Position numbers and translations under genes: made by a program. 12,923 nucleotides of DNA, taken from NCBI GenBank assembly GCA_900545165.1, contig UQYA01000052.1, positions 1 to 12,923 on the forward strand. Direction: 5' to 3'. The stretch is from an uncultured Collinsella sp. (GTDB taxonomy: Bacteria; Actinomycetota; Coriobacteriia; Coriobacteriales; Coriobacteriaceae). Shown piece by piece: positions 5,811 through 12,534 of this stretch (positions are counted from its first letter, which is position 1; every line of letters starts with the position of its first letter). The notes under the pieces were generated by a model. It made no database searches and had not been told where the DNA came from. It was given only the letters and a program-made list of their open reading frames with translations.

Positions 5811-7259
5811 TTAGCGGCGTTCGAGGACCGCTACGGTTTCGGTGTGGTCGGTGTGAGGGAACATGTCGACGGGCGTGATCTTGAGCAGGCGATAGCCTCC
5901 GTCGAGAAGCTGATGCAGGTCGCGCTCTTGGGTCACGGGGTTGCAGCTGATATAAGTGATGCGGCGCGGCTTAAGTGCGCAGGCAGCCTCGAGGAACTCG
6001 GGGGTAGAACCGGCGCGCGGCGGGTCGATGGAAAGGACATCGACCCGCTCGTTGTTATCGGCGGCATCGAGGATATAGTCGGTCGCATCGTCGGCCATAA
6101 ACCATGCGTTGCGAGTAAGGCCGTTGAGCTCGGCATTGCGACGTGCGTCGGCAATGCCCGCCGGGTTGCGCTCTACGCCGAGCAGCATAATGCCGACACC
6201 CCTGTCCTGGGCATCCTTCGCGGCGCACAGACCGATGGTGCCGCTGCCGCAGTAAGCGTCCATAAGAATGTCACCCTGCTGCAGGTCCATCCCGTCAATC
6301 GCGAGCTGATAGAGCAGCTCGGTCTGCTGCGGATTGGTCTGATAGAACGCGGTAGGGGAGATATCGAATTCGCAACCGAGCAGCTGGTCGCGCATGCATT
6401 CGGCGCCATAGGCGATACGAGTCTCCTCACCCAAGATGGCGTTACCGGGACGGCCATTGATATTTTGGGCAACGGTGACGATGCGCGGATCGAGTGCGGC
6501 GACAGCCTCAAAGAACTCCTGCGCATGCGGCAAGTCGCGCTGAGCGGTCACGAGCGTGACCATGACCTGGTCGGTACGCCAACCGCAGCGGACGACGGCA
6601 TAGCGAAGTAAACCAAGATGCTTGTCCTCATTAAAGGCGGGAATATGCAGCCGCTCAGCTTCGCGTGCGATGCCGTTGAGAATCTGACGGGCACCCGGTG
6701 CCTCGACAGGACACTCGGGTACGGCAACGATCTTGTGCGTGCCGCGCTCAAAGAAACCGCAACGGACAGCACCCTCCTTACCGGGAGCAAAGGGAGTGGC
6801 AGCCTTATGACGAAAGCCACGCGGCGCAGGATATTTGCCCGGGTCGCCCAGGGTGACACCCATGCCACGAATAGGATCTACAGCAATGCCCTCACGCTCA
6901 CAAAGCGAAGCAAAAAGCTCCTCCATAGCAGCCTGCTTAGCTGCCAACTGCTTTTTATAAGGACGATTGAGAGCAGTGCACCCACCGCAAGATTTCATGA
7001 TGGAACAAGGCGACTTGGGATCCACAACCTTATGCGCAGATGGAACCGAATCATTATGCGGACGCTTGGAACGCGTCCGCGGCGCTTTGTCCCCGCCCCG
7101 ACGAGAGTCAGAACGCTTGGTCTTAGCTTTGTTCTTGGTCGATTTGCTTTTTGCAGCTTTAGAAGACTTGGATCTCTTAGAAGATTTCTCCTCCTTCGAC
7201 CCCTCAGCCGCCTCGATCAAAGCACGACGAGCCTTACGCTCCGCACGAGATTCTGCCAT
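5811..7259 (-). CDS. RlmD/RumA-type 23S rRNA (uracil-5-)-methyltransferase
   Basis: This 482-residue SAM-dependent RNA methyltransferase of the TrmA/RlmD family makes 5-methyluridine, most likely in 23S rRNA. Cysteines C85, C91 and C94 (spacing CX5CX2C) plus C183 (VPECPV) match the [4Fe-4S] ligands of RlmD-type enzymes. The SAM site is DAYCGSGTIGL (334-344). FYQTNP (305-310) and IDPPR (411-415) are family motifs, C439 in SCNP is the nucleophile, and E474 is the probable base. The start is ATG at 7257-7259, behind GGAG with a six-base gap; a GTG 12 bases upstream overlaps that site and is rejected. Residues 1-75 are a Lys/Ser/Arg-rich tail in place of the usual N-terminal TRAM domain, perhaps an RNA-binding substitute. 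RlmCD-like dual specificity cannot be excluded. Confidence 0.9.
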   Translation of the reverse strand: MAESRAERKARRALIEAAEGSKEEKSSKRSKSSKAAKSKSTKNKAKTKRSDSRRGGDKAPRTRSKRPHNDSVPSAHKVVDPKSPCSIMKSCGGCTALNRPYKKQLAAKQAAMEELFASLCEREGIAVDPIRGMGVTLGDPGKYPAPRGFRHKAATPFAPGKEGAVRCGFFERGTHKIVAVPECPVEAPGARQILNGIAREAERLHIPAFNEDKHLGLLRYAVVRCGWRTDQVMVTLVTAQRDLPHAQEFFEAVAALDPRIVTVAQNINGRPGNAILGEETRIAYGAECMRDQLLGCEFDISPTAFYQTNPQQTELLYQLAIDGMDLQQGDILMDAYCGSGTIGLCAAKDAQDRGVGIMLLGVERNPAGIADARRNAELNGLTRNAWFMADDATDYILDAADNNERVDVLSIDPPRAGSTPEFLEAACALKPRRITYISCNPVTQERDLHQLLDGGYRLLKITPVDMFPHTDHTETVAVLERR

Positions 7260-7271
7260 CAATAACTCCAC

Positions 7272-7285
7272 TAATTCATGAATTA
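7272..7285. promoter_or_regulatory. 14-bp perfect palindrome in the methyltransferase leader
   Basis: TAATTCATGAATTA is a perfect 14-bp palindrome just upstream of the methyltransferase ribosome-binding site and just downstream of its likely transcription start. That is a position typical of repressor operators. No regulator is identified. Confidence 0.4.
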
Positions 7286-7296
7286 AAGCTGCAAGT

Positions 7297-7325
7297 ATTG
7301 TAGCGTGCCAGGCCAGCAGACGATA
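7297..7325 (-). promoter_or_regulatory. Candidate promoter of the methyltransferase gene
   Basis: On the minus strand TACAAT (7302 to 7297) is a good -10. The -35 at 17-base spacing is TATCGT (7325 to 7320), which is poor. The leader to the ATG at 7259 would be about 30 bases. Confidence 0.4.
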
Positions 7326-7366
7326 TACAAGCGGTTTAATCGTGTCAGTGATAAGCCCAACGACGG

Positions 7367-7505
7367 TTGCCCGCCGCGTGAGGGGCGTGGGGGTTAAGTT
7401 TATCGCGAGTTCCGCACGAACAGGAGGCCACTTAATGTGGCCTCCGTCGTGAGCAGGACTGTAGAGCAGGAAACTTAACCCCCACGCCCCTCACGCGGCG
7501 GGCAA
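7367..7505. repeat. 139-nt palindromic element with 35-bp perfect arms
   Basis: Arms 7367-7401 and 7471-7505 are perfect inverted repeats of 35 bp, including the run GAGGGGCGTGGGGGTTAAG. The 69-base centre holds a second hairpin: GGAGGCCAC (7423-7431) with GTGGCCTCC (7437-7445), loop TTAAT. A further outer pairing joins CACGA (7415-7419) to TCGTG (7447-7451). There is no coding frame and no obvious target duplication at its edges. It fills most of the 339-nt divergent intergenic region and ends eight bases before the -35 box of the ABC operon. It could be a MITE or REPIN-like element, or a structural insulator. Family unknown. Confidence 0.9.
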
Positions 7506-7513
7506 ACCCTCCC

Positions 7514-7542
7514 TTGTACTTTATCAAGGTAGAGTGTATGAT
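7514..7542 (+). promoter_or_regulatory. Promoter of the amino acid ABC transporter operon
   Basis: TTGTAC (7514-7519) and TATGAT (7537-7542) are separated by an ideal 17 bases, with four of six and five of six consensus matches. Transcription would begin near 7549, about 50 bases before the binding-protein gene. Confidence 0.7.
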
Positions 7543-7560
7543 TCTGGTCGTTACATGATT

Positions 7561-7580
7561 CACTTTACCTAACTAAAGTG
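7561..7580. promoter_or_regulatory. Inverted repeat in the ABC operon leader
   Basis: CACTTTA (7561-7567) and TAAAGTG (7574-7580) form a perfect 7-bp dyad with a six-base spacer. It lies just after the predicted transcription start and just before the ribosome-binding site (AAGGGGG, 7586-7592). It could be an operator or a small leader hairpin. Confidence 0.4.
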
Positions 7581-7598
7581 CCATCAAGGGGGAATACC

Positions 7599-8459
7599 AT
7601 GAATACCGATATGTCTCGTCGTCAGTTTGTTGGCCTAGCCGGCTCGCTTGCCACGGTGCTTGGCCTTGGTCTTGTCGGTTGCGGCGGTGGTGCCGGCAAG
7701 GGCTCCGCTGCTGGCTCTGCCGCGGCCAAGGATGTGAAGGGCGCTGCGGAGTCCAAGAAGCTCGTGGTGGGCTTTGATAAGTCCTATCCTCCGTACGGCT
7801 TTGTGGGCGACGACGGCGAGTACACTGGTTTTGACCTCGATCTGGCCAAGGCTGTCGCTGATAAGCAGGGCTGGGAGGTCAAATACGAGGCCATCGACTG
7901 GGACGCCAAGGATACGCTGCTTAACTCGGGCGCCATCAACTGCATCTGGAACGGCTTTACCATGGAGGGCCGTGAGGATGACTATACGTTCTCCGAGCCG
8001 TACATGCTCAACGAGCAGGTGCTGGTGGTAAAGAAGGATGCAGGCATCAAGAGCTGGGACGATCTTGCCGGCAAGACCGTGATTACCCAGACCGATTCCG
8101 CTGCGCAGGATGTGCTCGAGGGCGACCAGAAGGATCTGGCGGCGACGTTTGCCACGCTCGACACGATCGGCGAGTACAACACGGCCTTTATGCAGCTCGA
8201 GAGCGGCGCGGTCGATGCCGTGGCTTGCGACCTTTCGATTGCCCAGTATCAGCTCGCCGCCAAGCCCGATGCTTATACGCAGCTTGATGAGCCGCTGTCC
8301 AGCGAGCACTACGCCGTCGGCTTTAAGAAGGGCGACACCAAGTCGGCCGACGCCGTGACCGAGTCGCTCAAGGCACTCTACGAGGACGGCACGGTCAAGG
8401 ACCTGTGCGACAAGTATGCGGATTACGGTCTTTCCTTCGACAACTGGGTTCTGAAATAG
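7599..8459 (+). CDS. Polar amino acid ABC transporter substrate-binding lipoprotein
   Basis: This 286-residue extracytoplasmic receptor of the SBP_bac_3 family captures a polar amino acid and delivers it to the permease encoded next. The N-terminus has SRRQFVG (6-12), a twin-arginine-like motif, then a hydrophobic stretch and the lipobox LVGC with C28 as the lipidated cysteine. It is therefore a lipoprotein, perhaps exported folded by Tat. A Gly/Ala/Ser linker follows. The ligand domain shows YPPYGF, GFDLDLAKAVA and GREDDYTFSEPY, all usual in this family. The start is ATG 7599, six bases after AAGGGGG; the in-frame GTG at 7578 lies upstream of that site and inside the dyad. The ligand could be cystine, glutamine or another polar amino acid; sequence alone does not decide. 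Confidence 0.93.
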   Translation: MNTDMSRRQFVGLAGSLATVLGLGLVGCGGGAGKGSAAGSAAAKDVKGAAESKKLVVGFDKSYPPYGFVGDDGEYTGFDLDLAKAVADKQGWEVKYEAIDWDAKDTLLNSGAINCIWNGFTMEGREDDYTFSEPYMLNEQVLVVKKDAGIKSWDDLAGKTVITQTDSAAQDVLEGDQKDLAATFATLDTIGEYNTAFMQLESGAVDAVACDLSIAQYQLAAKPDAYTQLDEPLSSEHYAVGFKKGDTKSADAVTESLKALYEDGTVKDLCDKYADYGLSFDNWVLK

Positions 8460-8463
8460 CGGC

Positions 8464-8558
8464 TTTCCCAGGCACCCGATTTTGCCGTTCAAACCGTCGC
8501 TTGCGTACATTTAGTACGCGGCGCTCCTCTTTCACGGCAAACTCGAGCACCTGGAAAA
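8464..8558. repeat. Palindromic element between binding-protein and permease genes
   Basis: Arms 8464-8488 and 8534-8558 are inverted repeats matching at 20 of 25 positions. The inner seven (TTGCCGT with ACGGCAA) pair perfectly. The centre has a perfect hairpin GCGTAC (8503-8508), loop ATTTA, GTACGC (8514-8519), extended by CGC (8498-8500) with GCG (8521-8523). It fills most of the 150-base gap inside the operon. There is no T tract. It probably stabilises the upstream mRNA or lowers downstream expression, as intergenic palindromes do in other binding-protein operons, or it is a dispersed repeat. Confidence 0.75.
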
Positions 8559-8609
8559 CCCGCTTTAGCATTGGGTTTGCTGTTCTGTTGTCGCGAAAGA
8601 GAGCTTAGG

Positions 8610-9263
8610 TTGTCTATCCAAGTCATGATGCAGATGCTTGGCCAGGGATTCTTGGTCAGTTTGCAGCTGTTTGTGCTGACGCTGCTCGGGTCGATTCCGC
8701 TGGGAATTCCCGTGGCGTTTATGCGCATGAGCAAAATCGCGCCGCTTCGCTGGATTGCGCGCATCTATATCTCGGTCATGCGTGGCACGCCGCTCATGCT
8801 GCAGATGTTTGCCATCTACTTTGCCCCGTACTACGTGTTTGGCATTTCGCTCACGCCCGATTCCAAGTGGACGGCGTGCGTCGTGGCGTTCATCATCAAC
8901 TACGCCGGTTACTTTGCCGAGATCTATCGCTCGGGCTTGCAGTCCATTCCGCACGGTCAATACGAGGCTGCCGAGGTGCTGGGCTATTCGCGCGTGCAGA
9001 CGTTTCTGTATATCGTGATGCCGCAGGTCGCCAAGCGTATTCTGCCGGCGATGGGCAACGAGATCATCACGCTGGTCAAGGATACGTCGCTGGCGTTTGC
9101 CATCGGCGTGGGGGAGATGTTCTCGACGGCCAAGGCGCTGGTCGCCTCGCAAGTGAGCATGGTGCCGTTTGCGATTGCGGCGTTGATCTACTGGGTCTTT
9201 AACTTTGTGGTCGAGATGCTGCTGGGCGCCGCCGAGAAAAAATTGGATTACTACCATGATTAA
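8610..9263 (+). CDS. Polar amino acid ABC transporter permease
   Basis: This integral membrane subunit forms the translocation path of the importer. It is about 217 residues with several hydrophobic segments (roughly 13-38, 48-75, 86-105, 155-170 and 185-206). It has the conserved cytoplasmic EAA loop starting at E119 (EAAEVLGYSRVQTFLYIVMP), which docks to the ATPase. The RGTPLMLQ segment (58-65) is typical of the HisM/GlnP permease family. The start is uncertain: TTG 8610 has a weak AAAGAGAG ribosome-binding site six bases upstream, while ATG 8625 or 8628 would remove only five or six residues but has no clear site. The 3' end overlaps the ATPase gene by eight bases. Confidence 0.9.
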   Translation: MSIQVMMQMLGQGFLVSLQLFVLTLLGSIPLGIPVAFMRMSKIAPLRWIARIYISVMRGTPLMLQMFAIYFAPYYVFGISLTPDSKWTACVVAFIINYAGYFAEIYRSGLQSIPHGQYEAAEVLGYSRVQTFLYIVMPQVAKRILPAMGNEIITLVKDTSLAFAIGVGEMFSTAKALVASQVSMVPFAIAALIYWVFNFVVEMLLGAAEKKLDYYHD

Positions 9264-10020
9264 TTCGGTAATGAATATAGCGAACGCGCGCAAGGCGTTT
9301 GGCGGCAATGAGGTGCTCAGGGATATCTCGCTCGAGGTCAAGCGTGGCGAGGTCGTGGCGATTATCGGGCCTTCGGGTGGCGGCAAGTCCACGCTGCTGC
9401 GGTGTGCCACGCTACTCGAGACACTCAACGGTGGCTCGCTCTCGTTTGGTGACCTTGCCGTTGCGACGGATGCGGGTTCGGGCGCGGTCTATGCGAAGGG
9501 CGATGTGCCCAAACAGGCGCGCTCGCGATTCGGCCTGGTGTTCCAAAATTACAACCTGTTCCCGCACTATACCGTGATGAAAAACATCATCGACGCGCCG
9601 ATTCGCGTGCTTAAGCGCCCGCGCGAGCAGGCGGAAGCTCGTGCGCATGAATTGATTGCTCAGATGGGGCTTGTGGGCAACGAGAACAAGGTGCCGTGTG
9701 AGCTTTCGGGCGGCCAGCAGCAGCGCGTGAGTATCGCCCGCGCCTTGGCGCTCGACCCGGAGATCCTGTTCTTTGACGAGCCGACCTCGGCGCTCGATCC
9801 CGAGCTAACGGCCGAGGTGCTGCGTGTCATTAAAGACCTTGCCGCGCAGAATATGACGATGGTGATCGTGACCCACGCGATGCAGTTTGCGCGCGATGTT
9901 GCCGATCGCGTGGTCTTTATGGACGGAGGCCGCATTGTCGAGGAGGGTCCGGCCGAGCAGGTTATCAATCACCCGCGTGAGCAACGTACCCGTGAGTTCT
10001 TGAGCCGTATCGAGGGGTAG
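9256..10020 (+). CDS. Polar amino acid ABC transporter ATP-binding protein
   Basis: This 254-residue cytoplasmic ATPase powers the importer (GlnQ/HisP family). All ABC motifs are present: Walker A GPSGGGKST (38-46), Q-loop VFQNYNLFPH (95-104), signature LSGGQQQR (150-157), Walker B ILFFDEP (170-176), D-loop SALD (178-181) and the H-loop histidine H207. A stretch at about 67-90 between Walker A and the Q-loop is slightly longer than in the shortest GlnQ proteins, as is common. The ATG at 9256 overlaps the permease stop, so translation is probably coupled; no strong ribosome-binding site precedes it. An internal ATG at 9271 is a less likely start. Confidence 0.95.
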   Translation: MINSVMNIANARKAFGGNEVLRDISLEVKRGEVVAIIGPSGGGKSTLLRCATLLETLNGGSLSFGDLAVATDAGSGAVYAKGDVPKQARSRFGLVFQNYNLFPHYTVMKNIIDAPIRVLKRPREQAEARAHELIAQMGLVGNENKVPCELSGGQQQRVSIARALALDPEILFFDEPTSALDPELTAEVLRVIKDLAAQNMTMVIVTHAMQFARDVADRVVFMDGGRIVEEGPAEQVINHPREQRTREFLSRIEG

Positions 10021-10053
10021 GCTCAGGTATTTATTCAACTATTAATTGAGGCG

Positions 10054-10094
10054 AAGCCGCCGCAGGTCTTACGGTCTGTGGCGGCTTTTTGTTT
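10054..10094 (+). terminator. Rho-independent terminator of the ABC operon
   Basis: A 12-bp stem (AAGCCGCCGCAG 10054-10065 with CTGTGGCGGCTT 10076-10087, one G-U pair) has a 10-base loop. It is followed by TTTTTGTTT. It starts 33 bases after the ATPase stop. Confidence 0.92.
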
Positions 10095-10127
10095 GCATCG
10101 ACGGGGTTCAATAATCGCCTCACACGC

Positions 10128-10330
10128 TTGTCTCTTCCTCTCGCCGCCTGTATTCATACGTGCGCCGAAAGGTATGCATGGACAGCCGCCCGTGAGGGTA
10201 GGGTGGTGGCATAGGACATTTGGAGGGTGAGTCGGCTCGGCTGCCGACCATGCTGCTCCCGGGATGGCACCGACCGCGAACTCTCCCCGTTGGCGTCGCG
10301 CATTGCGCGCGGCCCTGCAAGGAGGTCATC
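10128..10330 (+). other. Leader region of the EF-G-like gene, possibly structured
   Basis: The gap 10021-10330 holds the ABC terminator and then about 235 bases without a gene. A weak promoter may be TTGTCT (10128-10133) and TATTCA (10151-10156), 17 bases apart. Downstream are hairpins GTCGGC (10231-10236) with GCCGAC (10243-10248), and CGCGC (10297-10301) with GCGCG (10305-10309). GGG-TGAG (10224-10230) could pair imperfectly with CTCTCCC (10281-10287), closing a multi-branch fold. A short frame with a Trp-Trp pair (10174-10230) is also present. I recognise no known riboswitch. Confidence 0.3.
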
Positions 10331-12406
10331 ATGGGTGCTCCCAAGACCGGTAACGTAAGGAACGTGGTGCTCGTAGGCCAAGGCGGGGTGGGCAAGACTT
10401 CACTCGCCGAGGCCATGCTCCACCTTTCCGGCAAGACCGCCCGCCTGGGCGGCCACGACGGCACCAAGCCCACGCTCGACTATGACCCCGAAGAGGTCAA
10501 GCGTGCATTTTCCATCTCGACGACCATCGCGCCGATCGACTGGAAGGGCGCGCGCATCAATGTGCTCGATGCCCCGTGCTACCCCGATTTTATCGGCGAC
10601 GCCTTTGCCGCGATGAGCGTCTGCGAGACGGCTCTGTTTGTGGTCGACGCCGAGGCCGGCCCGCAGCCTACGACGGTTAAGCTCTGGTATGCCGCCGAGG
10701 ACCTGCGCCTGGCGCGTGCGGTGTTCGTAAACCGCCTGTCGCGCTCCGAGGCCAGCTTTGCGACCACGATGGATCTGCTGCAAGAGCGCTTTGGCACGCG
10801 CCTGGGCGCCGTGACCCTTCCCTGGGGCGAGGGCGAGGACTTTGACGGCATCATCGACCTGGTGCGCATGAAGGCGCGCCATTGCAACGGCACCGAAGCC
10901 GTTGAGTCGGAGATTCCCGAGGAGTATCGTGCCCAGGCCGAGGAAGCCCATGACCATCTGTGCGAGCTGGTGGCCGAGGCTGACGACGAACTGATGATGA
11001 AGTACTTGGAAGGCGAGGAGACGCTGACGCAGGAGGAGCTTGAAGGCCTGCTGTCGAAGGCGATTGCCGAGCGCATCTTTGTGCCGGTCTTTGCGGGCGA
11101 TTGCATTAAGGAGCAGGGCGTCAACTCGCTGATGGACGACATTGCCACATACTTCCCGGCGCCGACGGACTACGGCGAGATGCCGCTCATCGACGGCGAT
11201 TCGCTCAAGATTTCGAGCGACGATGATCGTCCGGTGGCGTTTGTGTTTAAGACGTTGGCCGATCCGCAGCAGGGTCGCATCAGCTTTATCAAGGTGCTGA
11301 CGGGTACGCTTGAGCCGGGCCTTGAGCTGGTCAACGCGCGCACGCGCAAGGGCGACCGTCTGGCTCACCTGTATGTGATGTGCGGCCGCGATATGACTGA
11401 GGTTGGCCATGCCTATGCCGGCGACATCATCGTGGCGCCCAAGCTGGCTGCCGAGACGGGTGACACGCTCTCCATTACCGGTAAGGTCGAGGCGGCGGCG
11501 TTTAAGTTTCCCAACTCGCAGTACCGCATTGCCATCGAGGCCGAGAACCGCGGCGACGAAGAGAAGCTCTACACGTTTATCGAGAAGGCATGCAAGGCCG
11601 ATCCGACCATGAGCATCGATCGTGACGAGGAGACGGGCCAGACTATCATCTCCGCCGTGGGTGAGGCGCAGGTTTCGGTGCTGCTCAACCGTCTGGAGGA
11701 CCGCACCAAGGTCGTCGCCAAGAGCGTGCCGATCCGCATTCCGTATCGCGAGACCATCCGCCGCACGGCGAGCGCCCAGGGTCGCCACAAGAAGCAGACC
11801 GGTGGCGCCGGTCAGTATGGCGACTGCTGGCTGCGCGTGGAGCCGCTTATTGGGCCCGACGGCACGAGCGACGGCTATGAGTTTGTGGACGAGGTCGTGG
11901 GTGGCCGCATCCCGCGCTCGCTGATCCCCGCCGTGGACAAGGGCGTCCAGGAGACCATGAAGGACGGTATTATTGCCGGCTATCCGCTCACGGGCATTCG
12001 CGTGGCTGTGTACGACGGCTCGTATCACAGCGTCGACTCCAACGAGATGGCGTTCCGCGCGGCGGCTCGCATCGGCCTGCGCAAGGCATGCGCCGATGCC
12101 GACCCGGTGGTGCTGGAGCCCATCGAGGAAATCACGGTGACTATCCCCGAGAGCTACGCCGGCGCCGTGATGGGCGACATCTCGGCCTCGCGCGGTCGCG
12201 TGACGGGCATGGAGACCGATGAGCGCGGTGACACCGTGGTTATCGCGCAGGCGCCTCTCGCCGAGCTGACGGATTACTCGACGCGTCTGCGCTCTATCAC
12301 GCGCGGCACGGGTGACTTTACCATGAAGCCCGCTGGCTACGAGCAGGTGCCTTATGACGTTCAGGCCAAGCTGGTCGAGCGCTATGAGGAGGGTCGCGCC
12401 AAGTAG
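10331..12406 (+). CDS. Elongation factor G-like protein (EF-G2 type) with altered G motifs
   Basis: This 691-residue paralogue of elongation factor G is like actinobacterial EF-G2 (FusA2). The domain order is that of EF-G: G domain, domain II (about 298-385), III, IV (GRHKKQTGGAGQYGD at 484-498; DGSYHSVDSNEMAF at 562-575) and V (LEPIEEITVTIPESYAGAVMG). The P-loop GQGGVGKTS (16-24) is intact. G3 reads DAPCYPDF (80-87) instead of DTPGHVDF, losing the glycine and the catalytic histidine. G4 reads NRLS (134-137) instead of NKxD, and G5 reads GDC (256-258) instead of GSA. Binding to ribosomes is likely; ordinary GTP-driven translocation is doubtful. GGAGG (10321-10325) five bases upstream fixes the ATG start; a longer in-frame TTG opening at 10220 is rejected. 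Confidence 0.88.
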   Translation: MGAPKTGNVRNVVLVGQGGVGKTSLAEAMLHLSGKTARLGGHDGTKPTLDYDPEEVKRAFSISTTIAPIDWKGARINVLDAPCYPDFIGDAFAAMSVCETALFVVDAEAGPQPTTVKLWYAAEDLRLARAVFVNRLSRSEASFATTMDLLQERFGTRLGAVTLPWGEGEDFDGIIDLVRMKARHCNGTEAVESEIPEEYRAQAEEAHDHLCELVAEADDELMMKYLEGEETLTQEELEGLLSKAIAERIFVPVFAGDCIKEQGVNSLMDDIATYFPAPTDYGEMPLIDGDSLKISSDDDRPVAFVFKTLADPQQGRISFIKVLTGTLEPGLELVNARTRKGDRLAHLYVMCGRDMTEVGHAYAGDIIVAPKLAAETGDTLSITGKVEAAAFKFPNSQYRIAIEAENRGDEEKLYTFIEKACKADPTMSIDRDEETGQTIISAVGEAQVSVLLNRLEDRTKVVAKSVPIRIPYRETIRRTASAQGRHKKQTGGAGQYGDCWLRVEPLIGPDGTSDGYEFVDEVVGGRIPRSLIPAVDKGVQETMKDGIIAGYPLTGIRVAVYDGSYHSVDSNEMAFRAAARIGLRKACADADPVVLEPIEEITVTIPESYAGAVMGDISASRGRVTGMETDERGDTVVIAQAPLAELTDYSTRLRSITRGTGDFTMKPAGYEQVPYDVQAKLVERYEEGRAK

Positions 12407-12441
12407 CGTGCGATTTTGTCTGCAATGTAGGTGCTGACGAA

Positions 12442-12478
12442 AAGGCCACCCTGGGTAACCGGGGCGGCCTTATTTGAT
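12442..12478 (+). terminator. Probable terminator after the EF-G-like gene
   Basis: AAGGCC (12442-12447) pairs with GGCCTT (12466-12471). After one A-C mismatch the stem continues with CCC (12449-12451) and GGG (12462-12464). The tail TTATTTGATT is only moderately T-rich. The structure may also serve the convergent nuclease gene. Confidence 0.6.
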
Positions 12479-12481
12479 TCC

Positions 12482-12508
12482 TTGGGGACGGAGGAAAACG
12501 GATCATTT
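12482..12508. repeat. REP-like half-site
   Basis: TTGGGGACGGAGG followed by AAAACGGATCATTT shares the TTGGGGAC core and the general design of the hairpin arm at 3446-3453, but no inverted partner is present nearby. From memory, GGGGACGGAGGAAAACGG-type strings recur in Coriobacteriia intergenic DNA; the window alone cannot prove repetition. Confidence 0.4.
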
Positions 12509-12534
12509 TAGGCTTTGGGGCAGCTTGGTCGGTC

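Noticed and set aside
10222..10262. Partial similarity to M-box (magnesium) riboswitch segments (GGTGAG, CATGCTGCT)
   Set aside because: The later conserved blocks (the ACGCCAATGGG-like part) are missing and the downstream gene has no link to magnesium transport.
10255..10290. Resemblance to a T-box core (GGGATGGCACCGACCGCG)
   Set aside because: The canonical AGGGTGGNACCGCG is broken by two insertions, no specifier loop or terminator/antiterminator pair is evident, and the gene downstream is not a tRNA synthetase or amino acid gene.
10220..10330. 37-codon in-frame upstream extension of the EF-G-like gene from TTG
   Set aside because: The extension has no EF-G homology. A strong GGAGG site five bases before ATG 10331 and the normal family N-terminus (GNVRNVVLVG) support the shorter form.
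10400..12028. 542-codon open frame on the minus strand across the EF-G-like gene
   Set aside because: Shadow of the coding strand: no ribosome-binding site, no recognisable domain, and typical His/Arg/Leu-rich composition.
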